Part shown: piece by piece, positions 47,885 through 59,931 of the stretch
Layout: each line of letters starts with the position of its first letter
How positions within the stretch are numbered: position 1 is the stretch's first letter
Assembly (NCBI GenBank): GCA_009760855.2
Contig: WPIO01000007.1
Span: forward strand, 6,170,501-6,234,500
Reading direction: 5' to 3'
DNA from: Cristatella mucedo
Taxonomy: Eukaryota > Bryozoa > Phylactolaemata > Cristatellidae
DNA length: 64,000 bases
Notes under the pieces: model-generated
Told to the model about the DNA's origin: nothing
The model's input: only the letters and a program-made list of their open reading frames with translations
The model's database searches: none
Position numbers and translations under genes: made by a program

Positions 47885-48250
47885 AAAGTCAGTGAGCTGT
47901 CACTCTAGTGTCGTCCACTGTCGAAGGGGATCCAGCAGGGCGTTTAGCAGACGGTTCAGGGTTAGGCCATGTCTGGCCCTGATGGCAGACATAATCGGGC
48001 GACAAAAGCGAGTGAGTGCGGCAGCATCTCCATTTCCACAGAGCAGTGACTGCATACTGCAGACTCCAAAGCGGTAGCCCATGCCTCGCACGAGGAGCAG
48101 CTTCAGGCAGGCTCGATGAACAAAGCGCCAAGCCTTGAACGACACCCCAAGGCCGGTCCGGAAAGAAGCTGGTGATGCGTGCCGAGATGATCGGTACAGA
48201 GGCACAGAGACACTGAACCCTGGTAGAGCTGGGCAGCTCATTCCGCGGCC
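47885..48250 (-). mobile_element. RLE-LINE fragment
   Basis: The minus strand reads GLGVSFKAWRFVHRACLKLL, then AIRARHGLTLNRLLNALLDP. These match GLGLSFRAWRFVHRARLDVL and the ITARHNLVLGCL region of the 6.4-10.9 kb element, so a second copy of the family is present. Confidence 0.8.
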
Positions 48251-48487
48251 ACACATTGTATAGTGCCCGCGGAGAACCTAATCTCTTTGTAGGCACTTTA
48301 CATAAATAAATAAATCCTAGCTGATTAAACAGCATCTTTTTGTATAGCGACAGAAGAGCCTTTGCGGCTATCACCACTGCTTGCAGTGGCGATAAAGAAT
48401 CGCCCACCGCAGGAATCGAACCCACGACCTCGGGACCAAGGTCGTGAAAGCAACCGCCTTACCTGGTGCGCCATCACGGCTCACCAT
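48251..48487 (-). mobile_element. LINE-B/SINE2 tail followed by SINE1 copy
   Basis: A hairpin tail at 48251-48303 (minus) abuts a good SINE1 at 48304-48487 with B box GGGTTCGATTCC on the minus strand. Confidence 0.82.
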
Positions 48488-48489
48488 AT

Positions 48490-49018
48490 GAGTGTGCAAA
48501 TAGATGAACCGCAAGCAGATTTTGAAATTGACTTTTTCCAGCGTTGCTCCGTGAGGTGGGGTTGTGAAGATGAAGAGAGACCAACGAAATACGTCAGCCT
48601 CGAAGGCCAGAATAATGGCAAACATTCTTTGGGAAAGGCTCAGCAAAAGTGTTGTTACTCGAGAGTGGCTCTGGTGGGGGGGGTGATTTCGCTTGAAGCT
48701 GCTGTAAGAGTGGCTGTGTACAACACAGGCCACTATTTGGTAGTGCCCCTCCCTCCATAAAGGGGGGGGGTAGGTACCTCCGAATATAGGGCTGATAGTA
48801 GCCATGTACAGACGTGTCCAGGAGTGCTGCCCTGGTGCCGACCGGGGCAGCACTCCAAAATTATGTCAGCTAGGCTTGTGTGATCTTAATCCGGAGCCAC
48901 GACGGGTCCGAAGCTAGTGCCAGCTTCCAGTCCCATTCATGGCTGCTATGGAGGCCGCATTATTCGGGGCGGCACTTTAATGGGGGAGGGCTGCGTGAAC
49001 AGCTGGAAGCTTTGTGTC
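48490..49018. other. Intergenic spacer
   Basis: No recognised element; a G8-9 run near 48764. Confidence 0.45.
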
Positions 49019-49019
49019 T

Positions 49020-49095
49020 AACATAATTAATTTGTATAGCACCCTAAGCGAACTTAATCTCTATCGTGGGCTCAAGCCCACGACCTTTAGCTTAT
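49020..49095 (-). mobile_element. SINE2 partial copy
   Basis: The tail AGAGATTAAGTTCGCTTAGG and B-box area GTCGTGGGCTTGAGCCC are present. The head is lost next to the CT repeat. Confidence 0.75.
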
Positions 49096-49127
49096 CTCTC
49101 GGTCGTGTTGGTATGCATCGGGGCTCT

Positions 49128-49305
<178 letters not shown>

Positions 49306-49879
49306 GAATGGCCAAGCGGCCAGACGAGCTGCACCAAGGCCATGTCAATGCGCCCACGGTTCTGATTGGTAAGGTTTCTTCTTTTTCAGCCCTCGCTCAG
49401 CCTTCATTGGCTCTGCTGCTGCTGCTTCTTTGGCTATGGCTGTAGCCCTCGGCAGTGTTGTTCGTTGCTGCTAGCCTTCTACTGGGAACAAATGTGGATA
49501 ACAAAATAAAGCTTTTGGCAAGTTCTGGAAGAGTACATGGGTGCCCAGATTCTGCCTTCGATATGCACTGCAGCACTTGCTTAAGGAAAAGCAGAATTTC
49601 AAAAGTAAAAGCTAGCCTGCACACGTTTATCGTGAATAAACCTCCAGCCAGGCGGCAGGTGGTCGGAAGCTTTCCGACTCGAACATTGAACGCCTTGCCA
49701 TGCAGTTTAAGAAGTACAAGAGCAAGCTGCCCGTGGGCTTGCTTTGCTGAGTCATAGTAGAAGTAGCCATAGTATGGTCACGAAAAACAAGGGTGCGCCA
49801 TCTTGTCGCATGACGGACAGAAGAACTTTCTCTCTTTAATTAGTAGAGACACTGAGAATTCTCATTTCTTCTCGCTAGT

Positions 49880-50045
49880 GAAGCGCTCGACTGCAGGCCT
49901 TAGCCTGGGGATCGGGTGCTCAAAATCCAACCCAGATTGAGGGGTCGAGTCTTAAAGCAGCCAATCTTCTATTGACGGCTGCAAGCGGGCTGACAGCAGC
50001 CAAGGCTTTACTGCCACATTATAAGTGTGTGACTATTGGATCAGC
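49880..50045 (+). mobile_element. SINE1 copy, diverged
   Basis: GGGGTCGAGTCTTAAAGCAG, ACGGCTGCAAGCGGGCTGAC and CAAGGCTTTACTGCCACATT keep the SINE1 block order. Confidence 0.6.
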
Positions 50046-50049
50046 CTGC

Positions 50050-51040
50050 TTTTATTGTGCTAAACTCACGAATGCTATTCGGGAGGTCTGAGCAAAAGAC
50101 ATTGGCATTGGTCGTCGAGGCGCCGAGGGGGCCGATGGCTCTGTTTTGCTTCTGCTTCGATTTCTCATGTGTGGGCCCACTGGAGGGAGCCCACTCGAGT
50201 TTGAACTGGCGCGAGCGAGTACAAGCAAGCTCGTGCCGCATCCTGCAATGCACAGAATGCCGCATCCTGCAATGCACATGCTGCTGGGAAAGAAGCCGCT
50301 TCGTAAAGTGTCGCGGTGCACACGAAATCAAAGGGGGCGGTGAGCCCACGATGAAAGTATAGATAGTGAGCAGCCAGCAAAGACTGGGCGTCCAACAACG
50401 ACTGGCCTGCTCCTGGCTGTAACCGCATGTTGTAGCTTGGTCTGGAGCTGAAAAGTTTCAAGTGTGGCCAGTGAGGTAGGTAACGACTGAAAGCACGTTT
50501 ACATCGAGTCAATGCCTGAGATGTATGCATGTATTTTTTTCATACTTATCTGTCCACTGCTGAAAGATTCACATATCAAGAGCACCACGGAAAACTAGCC
50601 TGCTTGTTGATGCTGTGCAAATCGCTGTCCTTTGTTTTGCAAGCAAGCCTGCGGTGAAGCTCGAGATGGAGTGGGAGTCAATTGGAATGGTTAGCTCGCC
50701 TGGACCCAGCAGTCTCTCTCGAGATCTGAAAGTGATCGTGTAATAGATCTGTAAGTCTTGATGATACCGTGGCATATGCATAGTAGATGGATGAATCAAT
50801 TATATACACTTGAAACATTGTGTGCAATCCTGTCTTTTTATTTGTGGCTATTATTTTTTGATGTTCTTGTTGCGTATGGACAAACAGAAGCTGCCGGTAT
50901 GTGTTACCAATTATTACGTGGCCCAAATGCAAACCAGTTTGCTTTGCCCTTACCCCCAGGCATTCGAATGCACACGTAGACGTGCTTTCGCTCACACTCT
51001 CATCAAGTGTGCACTCTGGCAAACGAGAGAGCGTGAGAGT
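50050..51040. other. Intergenic spacer
   Basis: A direct repeat CCGCATCCTGCAATGCACA occurs twice at 50238-50281. Nothing else was recognised. Confidence 0.5.
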
Positions 51041-51043
51041 GCC

Positions 51044-51178
51044 GAGCTGGTTTGGCCTAGCGGTTAAGGTGCTCGCCCCGACCAAGGTCTGACTGAGGTC
51101 GTGGGCTCGAGCCCCGAGGCATGTGTGAAGCGCCTGAATAGAGATTAAGTTCTCTGGGGGCGCTACATAAATTAATTA
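51044..51178 (+). mobile_element. SINE2, best copy
   Basis: GAGCTGGTTTGGCCTAGCGG with A box GCCTAGCGGTTAAGG opens it. B box GTGGGCTCGAGCCCC follows. The perfect hairpin GCGCC...AGAGA...TCTCT...GGGCGC comes next, then TACATAAATTAATTATTTAT. Confidence 0.9.
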
Positions 51179-51184
51179 TTTATA

Positions 51185-51223
51185 TGAGAGAGAGAGCTGG
51201 AGAGAGAGAGAAAGGGAGAGCTG

Positions 51224-51308
<85 letters not shown>

Positions 51309-51648
51309 CCGAGTAGAGTGGAAACATGCAGAAAGAGACGGCGAGGGAAATAAGGAGAATGAGGAAAGAGAGAGAGAGAGGTGGTGGAAGGGAGCAAGAG
51401 AACAAAAAGAAGAAAAAGCATAAATGAAATCAAGTGAATCATGAGTGAATCAAGATGAGGAGGGAGAGGGGGATAGGAGAGGAGATGGGTAGCGGAAGGG
51501 AAGGAAGATTGCGAGATGCATGTAGATGGATAGAGAAGAAGGGGAGTAATAAGATGAGAAATAAGAATGAGAGAGCATGGAGAACAGAGAGAGAAGGGAG
51601 GAAGTGTAAAAGAAGGAGACAGAAAGAGGGAGAAAGAGCGACGGGGAT

Positions 51649-51735
<87 letters not shown>

Positions 51736-51955
51736 GGAGAGAGAGAGAGAGAGAGAGTGAGAAAGAGAGAGAGAGAGAGAGAGACGAGGAACAGCAAGAG
51801 ATCAAAGGAGAAAACAGAAATTAAGAGAAGAGAGAGAGAGAGAAAAAGAGGAGGATGACATTGGAAAGAGAATGAGACAGGAGAAAATGGCATTGTTAGG
51901 GAGGAAAATTAGGAGAGAGTTGAGAGGGAAATGGAGAGAGAGAGAAGAAATAGGT
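51185..51955. repeat. Purine-rich AG tract with pure (AG)n blocks
   Basis: Pure AG runs lie at 51222-51302 and 51650-51785, joined by GA-rich text. Almost all purine on the plus strand for about 770 bp. Confidence 0.95.
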
Positions 51956-52234
51956 GAACGAGAGCGTTTTTCGCACGAACCGCATACCATTAAATCATGA
52001 GAGAGCTGTCAATGCAGTCAGGCTACGAAAAGTATATTCCTGATTTCGTAGCATTCAGCTAAATTTATTGAGCTGTGTGAGAAAATTACGGAGTGCACTC
52101 ACCAGAGATCCGAATATAGTAACAATGCTAGTGGTTTTTAAGTTAATATGTAGCTTTCTGCAGGGTTCCTGCTAAATATGCTACAGGGTATTAAACCGAT
52201 AGTGTTGCTCTGCAGAGTAACGTAGGGCAATAAT

Positions 52235-52410
52235 CGTTGAAGGCCCTGGGTTTTAGCCCGGGTAAGGTGCTCGCACAGTAGGACTCAGGTCGTGAGTTTG
52301 AGTACTGAAGGAGGCAATCCTTTATTGCCCACAATAAGGGCATGGTAGACGCTCAGGCTCTGCTACTGCCATACCATTGAGGCTGTTTGATCAGATGACC
52401 TTTGCTTATT
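52235..52410 (+). mobile_element. SINE1 copy
   Basis: TTTTAGCCCGGGTAAGGTGC head, GAGTTTGAGTACTG B-box area, GGCTGTTTGATCAGATGACC end. Confidence 0.75.
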
Positions 52411-52659
52411 TTAACTGAACGTATGCTGTTGCAGGTTTACGGTTTCGCTTATGACTTACCAGGTAGATAACAAGAATGGCCAAGCTGGGATTTATAGAGA
52501 CAATAAACTTGGTTAAAATGTGGAACTAGTGGGGTTAGGGATCTACCACCCCTCCACTAAGACCTGAGGGATGAGCATATTGCCTCACTGCTAAGTTGGT
52601 CGACTTTCACCTTAGGAGCATTTCCAAAATCAGGGCCTGCTTAAATTATAGTATGACAG

Positions 52660-53450
52660 ACAAACTAGTTCACACATTTGTGACATCGCATCTAGATTAC
52701 TAAAAATAACTTTATTCAAAACTCCTGCCTGTGTCGTTAATGAATTGTCTGCAACTGTTGCAAAACTCGGCTGCTCGTCTGGTCTGTCGTCAACGGTAGA
52801 GCTGTCACGTCAGGCCACTACTGTCCGAGCTTCACTGACTCTATCAATCATCGTATTGAATTTAAGATCCTCTCTGTGGCCTACAGATTGCTTCACTTTT
52901 CTTGAGACAGCCTACTTATCCAACCTCTTTGCTCCTCTAGTGTGCTCTTGAATTACCTGTTCCTTAGCTTCCGGTCGGCTCATCATTCGTTGCACTAAAT
53001 TGAAATCTATTGATGACCGGGCCTTCAGTTCTATGCATAGATAGTCTGGAACTCGGTACGGCTTCTTTGACCACCTGTATTGGCTTGCATTATTTAAATT
53101 TTATTTTACACAACTGTTCCCCTCGTTTTTTCCCTCATCCCTCGAACTTGGGCGTATTTTCCTGTGTGAAATGCTTGTTTACCTGTGCAGGATTCGGTGC
53201 GTGTTAGTAACCAGAGATCCCATTAACCCGTGGGCCATATTCCATTAACCTCGCGGGCCAGAGTCTCTTCCTATTTGCTTCTACATGCTTATCTAATCAA
53301 GATACTTGTGAGCTTTGCTTGCTTGTCTAAGCACGATACCTTGATTGTCATCACTTCTTGGCAATTTTTTCTTTTACAGCGACTTGACATTTGGTTCTAT
53401 TACGGCCTCAGAAAAGTTATTGTTATCATCATGTTCTTATAATAATATGA
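52660..53450 (+). mobile_element. LINE-B fragment to 3' end, degraded
   Basis: CATCTAGATTACTAAAAATAAC (SRLDY region), CTGCAACTGTTGCAAAACTC, thumb text near 52900-53050 and an AT-rich end after 53440. Hairpin eroded. Confidence 0.7.
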
Positions 53451-53454
53451 TTAT

Positions 53455-53840
53455 AATAACAGTTATTGATATATAATTCGGTTATGTCCTATAAGTATCG
53501 GATATACATCCGTAAAATGTGTCTGACCTTCGCCGGTCATTTACTGCATGCTGATAACCTGGAGAGAGCCCACAAGTGTGACAGTGCCATAGCCAATGTA
53601 TCCTTGTCTGCAAATGAAGCCACGCTGAATAAAGCCAGAAAGAAAGGGGAGTCTCATGGCGAAGTTACAGGTTGGCTTTCCTTTAAAGCTGGTACCCGTT
53701 TTACGGCCAGATAAGCGGAGCTGGTGCGTTTCCAACATGGAACTGTTGCTCCAGGATCTGCTGGACTCATTTGCAGCTACGTGGCAATTTCGTCGTGGCA
53801 GTTTTCACGTGATAAAGAGTGACTGAGTCGGGTAGCAGGT
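53455..53840. other. Intergenic spacer
   Basis: A plus-strand frame at 53466-53714 (82 codons) is unrecognised. Confidence 0.4.
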
Positions 53841-53844
53841 ATCA

Positions 53845-54202
53845 ACAAAAAAACTAGCTGATTTAACAGTCTCTTTTGTATAGTGACACAAGAGCCTTTA
53901 CAACTATCACCGCCGCTCGCAGTGCGATAGAAGATCGCAAATCACAGGAATCGAAACCGCTTTAGCTAGTGTGCCATCGCGGCTCACCAAGTGCTGAAGC
54001 TGTCCATCATAGCTAGGATAATGCTACTAGCTGATTCAGCAGCCTCTTTTTTATAGTGACAGAAGACCCTTTACGGTTTATCACCATCGCTTGAAGCGGC
54101 AATATAGGATTGCCCGCCGCAGGATTCGAACCCACGACCTCTGGACCGAGGTCATGAAAAGCAACGACCTTACCTAGTGCGTGCCATCGTGACTCACCGA
54201 AT
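53845..54202 (-). mobile_element. Two SINE1 copies in tandem
   Basis: Copies at 53845-53992 and 54020-54202 share orientation. The second keeps B box GGGTTCGAATCC and GTAAGGTCGTTGC on the minus strand. Confidence 0.83.
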
Positions 54203-54494
54203 AACCTGCGTCAGTATCTGGGCAACAGGCATTTTTTGTCGGCGAGCCACTCAGCGATGTCTTTTGCGAAGCGGCACCTGTCAAACCTCCTAGATGAAAA
54301 GAGACGGTCGGTTTAAACTTGGCACGAATACCAATGGAGGGACTTTTCAATACTTTTTTTTTCATGCACAAGAACGTATTTAAGCGTGCAAACTAGAGGG
54401 GTCTGGACGGTGTTGTGCGCGATGGTTCCGTGCGGCGCGCGGCTAATGCAGCGCTCCCTTCGCGGCAAAGCAAATTGGCGGAGCGCACAAGGAA

Positions 54495-54800
54495 CAACAT
54501 AATAATGAGAATAAGAATAATGCACTTGATAAAGCGCCCTCAGAGAACTTAACCTCTTTCTAGGCGCTTTACATTTGCTTCAAAGTGAAATGCAATTGAA
54601 CGGTAAGTAAAATCATGCTTGAAAAGCAAACAAAATGAATAATATGGTTAGGGGTGACGTGCACAGGGTCAGCATGCAAATGTGGTTAGTGGCAGCATGC
54701 ACAGTGTCAGCACGCATAAGCACATCAAGGACGAATCACAGGGACCCACTAAATGCTGTCCTAAATATCTGTGTATTTTAACAAAGCGAACCTTTCGATG
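54495..54800 (-). mobile_element. LINE-B 3' end
   Basis: It is close to the 26812 and 59932 copies, with ATT-like tail, hairpin and GTGATTCGTCCTTGATGTGC text. It is truncated after 54780. Confidence 0.87.
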
Positions 54801-54804
54801 GACA

Positions 54805-56590
54805 GTGAAAGTGCTGCCGTTCGTGGACATAAAACGCTTGGGGGACGGACGAATGGATTGCCTAAATTCGTGAAAGGCCAATAGTTTAGTGCGGTACTGC
54901 ATTTGGTGGCAGCCAAACGACTACATGTTGCTGAACTGTCAGCCGGATTCATAAAGATGTAAACATGGAAAGGGGAACTTTTAAGCTATTTATAAAGACG
55001 AGGGCCATTTCTTCATAGGAATCCTTTGATCTTCGATGTAAAGAGGCCAGAGTTACGCGAACTCGCTCATTTCGACCGCGAGTCGCTGTCTCGTAAGTTA
55101 CTTTGAAATGGGCGCTTTTTTTCTTGAAATCCCGCCCCTACAGCCAACTCAAGAATAAAATGCTGAGTAGCAAAGTGAACTTCAGACGAAGTTTGCTTTC
55201 TAAAAATTCGGTGGCTCCTGTATTAAAAAGTCAGGCGAATCAGATTAATTATAAATATCGAATGACAGCTAAGTCGAATGTGTCCCGCATCCAGTGATTA
55301 ATTGTTTCCTGTAATTGATGCGAGAAATCTGCTTTATTAAATTGCTTTTAAATTTAAATTTAAATTGCCTTTTTACATAGCACCTTCAGAGAATTTGATC
55401 TCTTCCTAGGCAACCTACATGTGTTGCTGTAAAAGAAAACTTAAATCTTGTTCTGTGCACTTTTCCAGCAGCAGTAGCTGCAGCTGTGATGGAAGGCTAG
55501 CTTTTATGCTCGTACGATTTTTGGCAAATGGGGAATAATTTCAATGAGGTTCTGCGTTGGGTAAGGAGTTACACTGCTAGCACACAAATTGCAGAGGTAT
55601 TAGAGGAAATAGCACGAAATCGCAGTGTTGCCGTAGAAAAGTGCGACCCAAGAAAGCTCATTCCTCCGCTCTACGACTTATTGTTCGGAAGCAGAGCGAA
55701 AATTAAAGCCCAGTTATTTAACATTATGTAACACGCTCTCGCTATTTACTGACAGTCTTTTCGGACGAGCTTTCATGGAAAATGCCACGAGACTGCAGAC
55801 TGGGTGGTTTAAAATATCACTGCCTGATGGCCCGGCGTTCAGGAACACTTAAGGAAGGGTAACTTAGCGATCGGCGGCTATGTACGCGGAGCTCACGGGC
55901 TATTTTCGTGTCGCGGCGCGACGTACCGTGGCTACGGTACTAACCGTTATTGAGGGCGCGGCTGTTCGGTGGCAGCACCGTCAGCAGTTAGTTATTCAAT
56001 AGTTTGGCATATTCCCTTTCTTATTTGCCGAAGCAGCCGGTCCAGTTAATTGATTTTCGTCAAGCGGCCCTGGTGGCTGTCGTAGCATATTTGTTTTTTC
56101 GGAAGCGTTTGGGCTTTTTGAAAATCGGTGGGCTCAGTCGGGCGGGGCAATTATTTCGCTCGCAGGTGCCAATGATGCGATTGAGCGAAAAATTGAAGAC
56201 GTTCTATGGAGCGGCGGTACGTGCGCGTGCTCGTCGTCTCGAGGGAACGCGTCCTCGCGAAGGGATGCGGGGTGGGGGGGGCGTGAAGAGGAGCGGCTGC
56301 CAACGGGCGCCGCATGAGCACCACACTAGCGATACGTACGATACGGCTGGACCAAAAGCAAGACACTGAGAAGGAAGCCGTCTCGACTTTCGCTTCTCTG
56401 CTCCTTGACTGGAGGAGGACACGAGTAAGTCTCAATAGCATTCGCATGTAAGCGCATTATCAACGCTCTCGGTAGCCCTAGACAGACGCAGCAGTGCGGC
56501 CAGAAGAGAAATATATTTTAAATAAGCTGCAACGCCCCGCGTTTAAAGTAAGTATTTTAATAGCAACTCCGTAATCGGTGTTGAAGCTCT
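54805..56590. other. Intergenic spacer, CpG-containing, possible unknown small gene
   Basis: It contains a hairpin-tail remnant at 55370-55440 (minus). Plus-strand frames at 55528-55731 (67 codons) and 56004-56369 (121 codons, one hydrophobic stretch AALVAVVAYLFF) are not recognised. The CpG content around 55860-56340 could mark a promoter. Confidence 0.35.
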
Positions 56591-56591
56591 A

Positions 56592-56760
<169 letters not shown>

Positions 56761-56777
56761 AGAAAGAGATATATAAT

Positions 56778-56923
56778 AAAAATATAATTCATTTGTATAG
56801 AGCCCCAAGAGAACTTAATCTCTATTCAGGCGCTTCACATATGCCTCCGGGCTCGAGCCCACGACCTCAACCAGACCGTGGTCGGGGGCGAGCACCTTAA
56901 CCGCTGGACCAAACCAGCTCGGA
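56778..56923 (-). mobile_element. SINE2 copy
   Basis: The minus strand has GAGCTGGTTTGGTCCAGCGG, GTCGTGGGCTCGAGCCC and GCGCCTGAATAGAGATTAAG then TCTCTTGGGGC. Full length. Confidence 0.9.
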
Positions 56924-57399
56924 GAGAGAGAGAGGGAGAGAGAGTGAAAGAGAGAGCACGACTCCAAAGTGAAGCTCTCGGCGAGTGTTCGTCACCCCCA
57001 TGCATTAATTACTATCCCCTGGTTTTGTAAATTGCTCTACATACCGAGCATTGATCTGCATGCTGAAGGTGCTCTGCCCTGAGGGGCTCTTTCTAGAGAA
57101 ATGCCGTATTTCATTTTCGGTGAGCCCGAAGCTCTGCACCAGAGGCGTGTCAGTCGGAAGTCTGTTAAGACCCCAAATGAATTAATTTGGTAGCCACAGT
57201 ATGATGGCAGCATGCTTTTTGAGATGAATCGCGGTAAAATCAACTTAATAGTTCTTTGAAAATCCGATACCACCAAGCCACCAGATACCAGCCCAGCTTT
57301 AAAGCGAACTTTGCCAGCCCATCTCCGGCTGCCTCTGCATCTATCTTGGGTGTCTTGCTTCCATGAGATCTTTCATCATGAGGCCACTCCAGCTTAAAG

Positions 57400-57565
57400 C
57401 CGGGATAGCCCATGAGGTAAGGCGATCGCTCTTCACAGCCGAGGTCATGGGTTCGAATCCTGCAGTGGGCGATCCTTTATCGCCAACTGAAAGTGCTGGT
57501 AATTGCCGTTATGGCTCCTCCGCCGGCATAAAAAACGAGGCTGTTAAATCATCTACTAGTATTTG
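57400..57565 (+). mobile_element. SINE1 copy
   Basis: GCCCATGAGGTAAGGCGATC head, ATGGGTTCGAATCCTGCAG B box, GAGGCTGTTAAATCATCTAG end. Confidence 0.87.
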
Positions 57566-57639
57566 TTCGCAGTCAAGTCTTTCTGCGTTTAGCCTAATAA
57601 AAATTTGAAACTGGCATGTAAATATAAGGCTAACACAGC

Positions 57640-58240
57640 CAGGCCGATCCACGCCCTTTTAACATGCCGTCTAGACGTCTCAGCTGGTTACGTATACGCA
57701 TCTTCGTACCCATGCAACACTACGCTTACAGTTCGTGTAAACTCTGTAGCTACGCTTTTCTGTCATAAACGTGTCAGCTGCAACTTCTCCCCGATCGGCA
57801 CAGGCTTCCCATCAAGAATGGTATTGACTTTAAGGTTCTGTCACACATTGTAGGTCCCCTAATTCAATTGCTCTGACCTGCCAATAAGAAATACTTGCTA
57901 ATCAAGCTTCCAATCGTAACATCCACTCCCCTTACTAAGGATGTTCAGCTTCGCCTCTAAGCAACCCTAAATCATTTGCTCCTAAAGCCTGGAACTAGTT
58001 CCAGACTGACAACACGACATTCCCTGACTTGACGACATTTAAAAAAAAGCTAAAAACCACATCAATTCCTCACAGCGTTTGCTCGGTCCACGTGAATTTC
58101 CTGTGTGTGCCTATGAGTGCTAAAATTGCGCATAGTATCACTAGTAAGTTTACGTACCTTCTTTTCAGCGTACTTAAAGGGCTTAAGAATAGATTTAGTT
58201 CGCCTTGGGTGCTACATTGATGTTTCAATGTTATTCCTAG
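57640..58240 (+). mobile_element. LINE-B 3' portion, degraded
   Basis: GTGTCAGCTGCAACTTCTCC, ACAGGCTTCCCATCAAGAAT, GACTTGACGACATTTAAAAA, 3' UTR and a weak hairpin near 58180. Confidence 0.78.
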
Positions 58241-58244
58241 CAAA

Positions 58245-59660
58245 GGCCTGATATATCCTGATATATCACGGAATATCGTAGTTTGATTTGCAAAGCTCTA
58301 AGTTTAAAAATAAAATGTAATTCAATTTAATTCAAAGTATCTTAAATGACAACATGTCCTCTGCTTTGTTGTCATCAAATAACTGCTTCATTGTCACCAA
58401 AGAAGTTGTCGTGATTGGAAAATCTGGAGTTTTCTGAAACTTTGACGAAACGTCACGTATTCATTGAGCCACGGTAGTGCGTACGCTGCTTCCGTTCACG
58501 GGCTATCTATGCACGCCTTTACAGAGGCTTAGCGTAAGGAGCTCGCGGGATGCGGCCCCTAAAGTCGTGCGATGTACTCTTTTTGGTGCATGCGACCTGG
58601 TACGATCGGCTGGCTCGACTTAGGTCAAGGTTCTCCCCCTCCGAAGGTGCAAACCCCTTAAGAAACTCCAAACTACACCTGAGGCTTTTTATCCACCAAT
58701 CGACCGCAAAAGTGCGAATGACATCGATGGGCATTTTTATGCGAAATTACTTGACGCTGAAAGAAATCCGCTCTTACTTGATGTGGCCGGCGTTTTTCTC
58801 CCATGTAAATTGGTCACGGGCGCTATACAAATATAACTAATCGCAGGGTAGCTGCCGGATCTTTGCAAAAGCTCTTCGCTTCCAAATCACTGGCATGAAC
58901 ACAAACATATTGTACCTTAGGCAGCTATATTTCTGTACAATTGAACTGAATACGGTCGCTTTTAATGTAATCGTGCATTTTCGAAAACTGCAGAAGTGGA
59001 AAAGAAGGAAAATTGTTTCTGTAAAATGTAGAGCTTACGCGCAGTTTGTAGTTGCCTCAGGACTCAGCATTGACTGGGATGCACATCACGAGCACTAAGA
59101 TGAGAGCAATCCCAAAGATTTCTGAAGATCTCTTTCAATGCTGCAACTTAATTAGAAAGGAGGAGAGGGCATTCGCATCCGAAAGGGATGCGAAACTTCA
59201 GCAGGGAACTAAAAGAACCGCCAGGCTCGCATTGCAAGAAATCAAATGGCTGTTCGACCCAGTTGTAGCCGTAATTAGTAAGGTATCGAGCCTCATGCGG
59301 ATGTGAAAGAAGGCTGTTATTGCAGTTGTTTTTCAAGATTGAGTTTTGTATTGCTGGTCCACAAGTGTAGAAAGCGATGAGCTAAACTACTTCGAACGAA
59401 GAATGCGGCTGAAATATCGCCGACGGAATTTTTTTCAATCGAATAATAATATTATGCAAGCACTTTGGCTTTACAATAGGTTCAGAAAGTCATCCGATAA
59501 GGGCCACACACGTGAAGTCACTCAGAGAGGGGTGCCGAGCGAAGCTGCCGTGGATCGCCCCCTATTTTAACCTGCATAAGCTACTGAAATGGTCTTTCGC
59601 TGACGTGGTGGTCTAACCTAGCGTCTATATTGGTAAAAAACGGTTCTATGACGATGATTA
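58245..59660. other. Intergenic spacer
   Basis: Several short plus-strand frames occur (for example 58550-58840 and 59052-59306), none recognised. Confidence 0.4.
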
Positions 59661-59664
59661 TCAC

Positions 59665-59930
59665 GGCCTGTTCATCCCGGAAGATTCATCCAGAAGAAGT
59701 TTCATCTACGGACGATTCATCCCCTGATCGTTCAGGCTTGCAAGAAACCCTAAACACTGAACCCTAAACCCTAATTAAAGTATCGGTTTCAATATTTTCC
59801 AATATAGTCCTTTAGAAATTCATATTAACAAGTTTAAATTCTGGATGAATCATCCGTGGATAAAACGGCATCTGGACGAATCGTCAGGATAAACAGTCCG
59901 TGGATGAATCGTCCGGACACCAATAAAAAC
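59665..59930. mobile_element. Fold-back repeat built of GGATGAATCGTCC-like units
   Basis: The left arm carries TTCATCC and GGACGATTCATCC units. The right arm carries GGATGAATC and GGACGAATCGTC units in reverse orientation. About 100 bp of AT-rich DNA with AACCCTAAACCCTAA lies between them. It may be a MITE or a degraded satellite. Confidence 0.55.
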
Positions 59931-59931
59931 G

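Noticed and set aside
59750-59775. Telomeric repeat (AACCCTAAACCCTAA)
   Set aside because: Only about two imperfect units inside a fold-back repeat; not a telomere or a fusion scar I can support.
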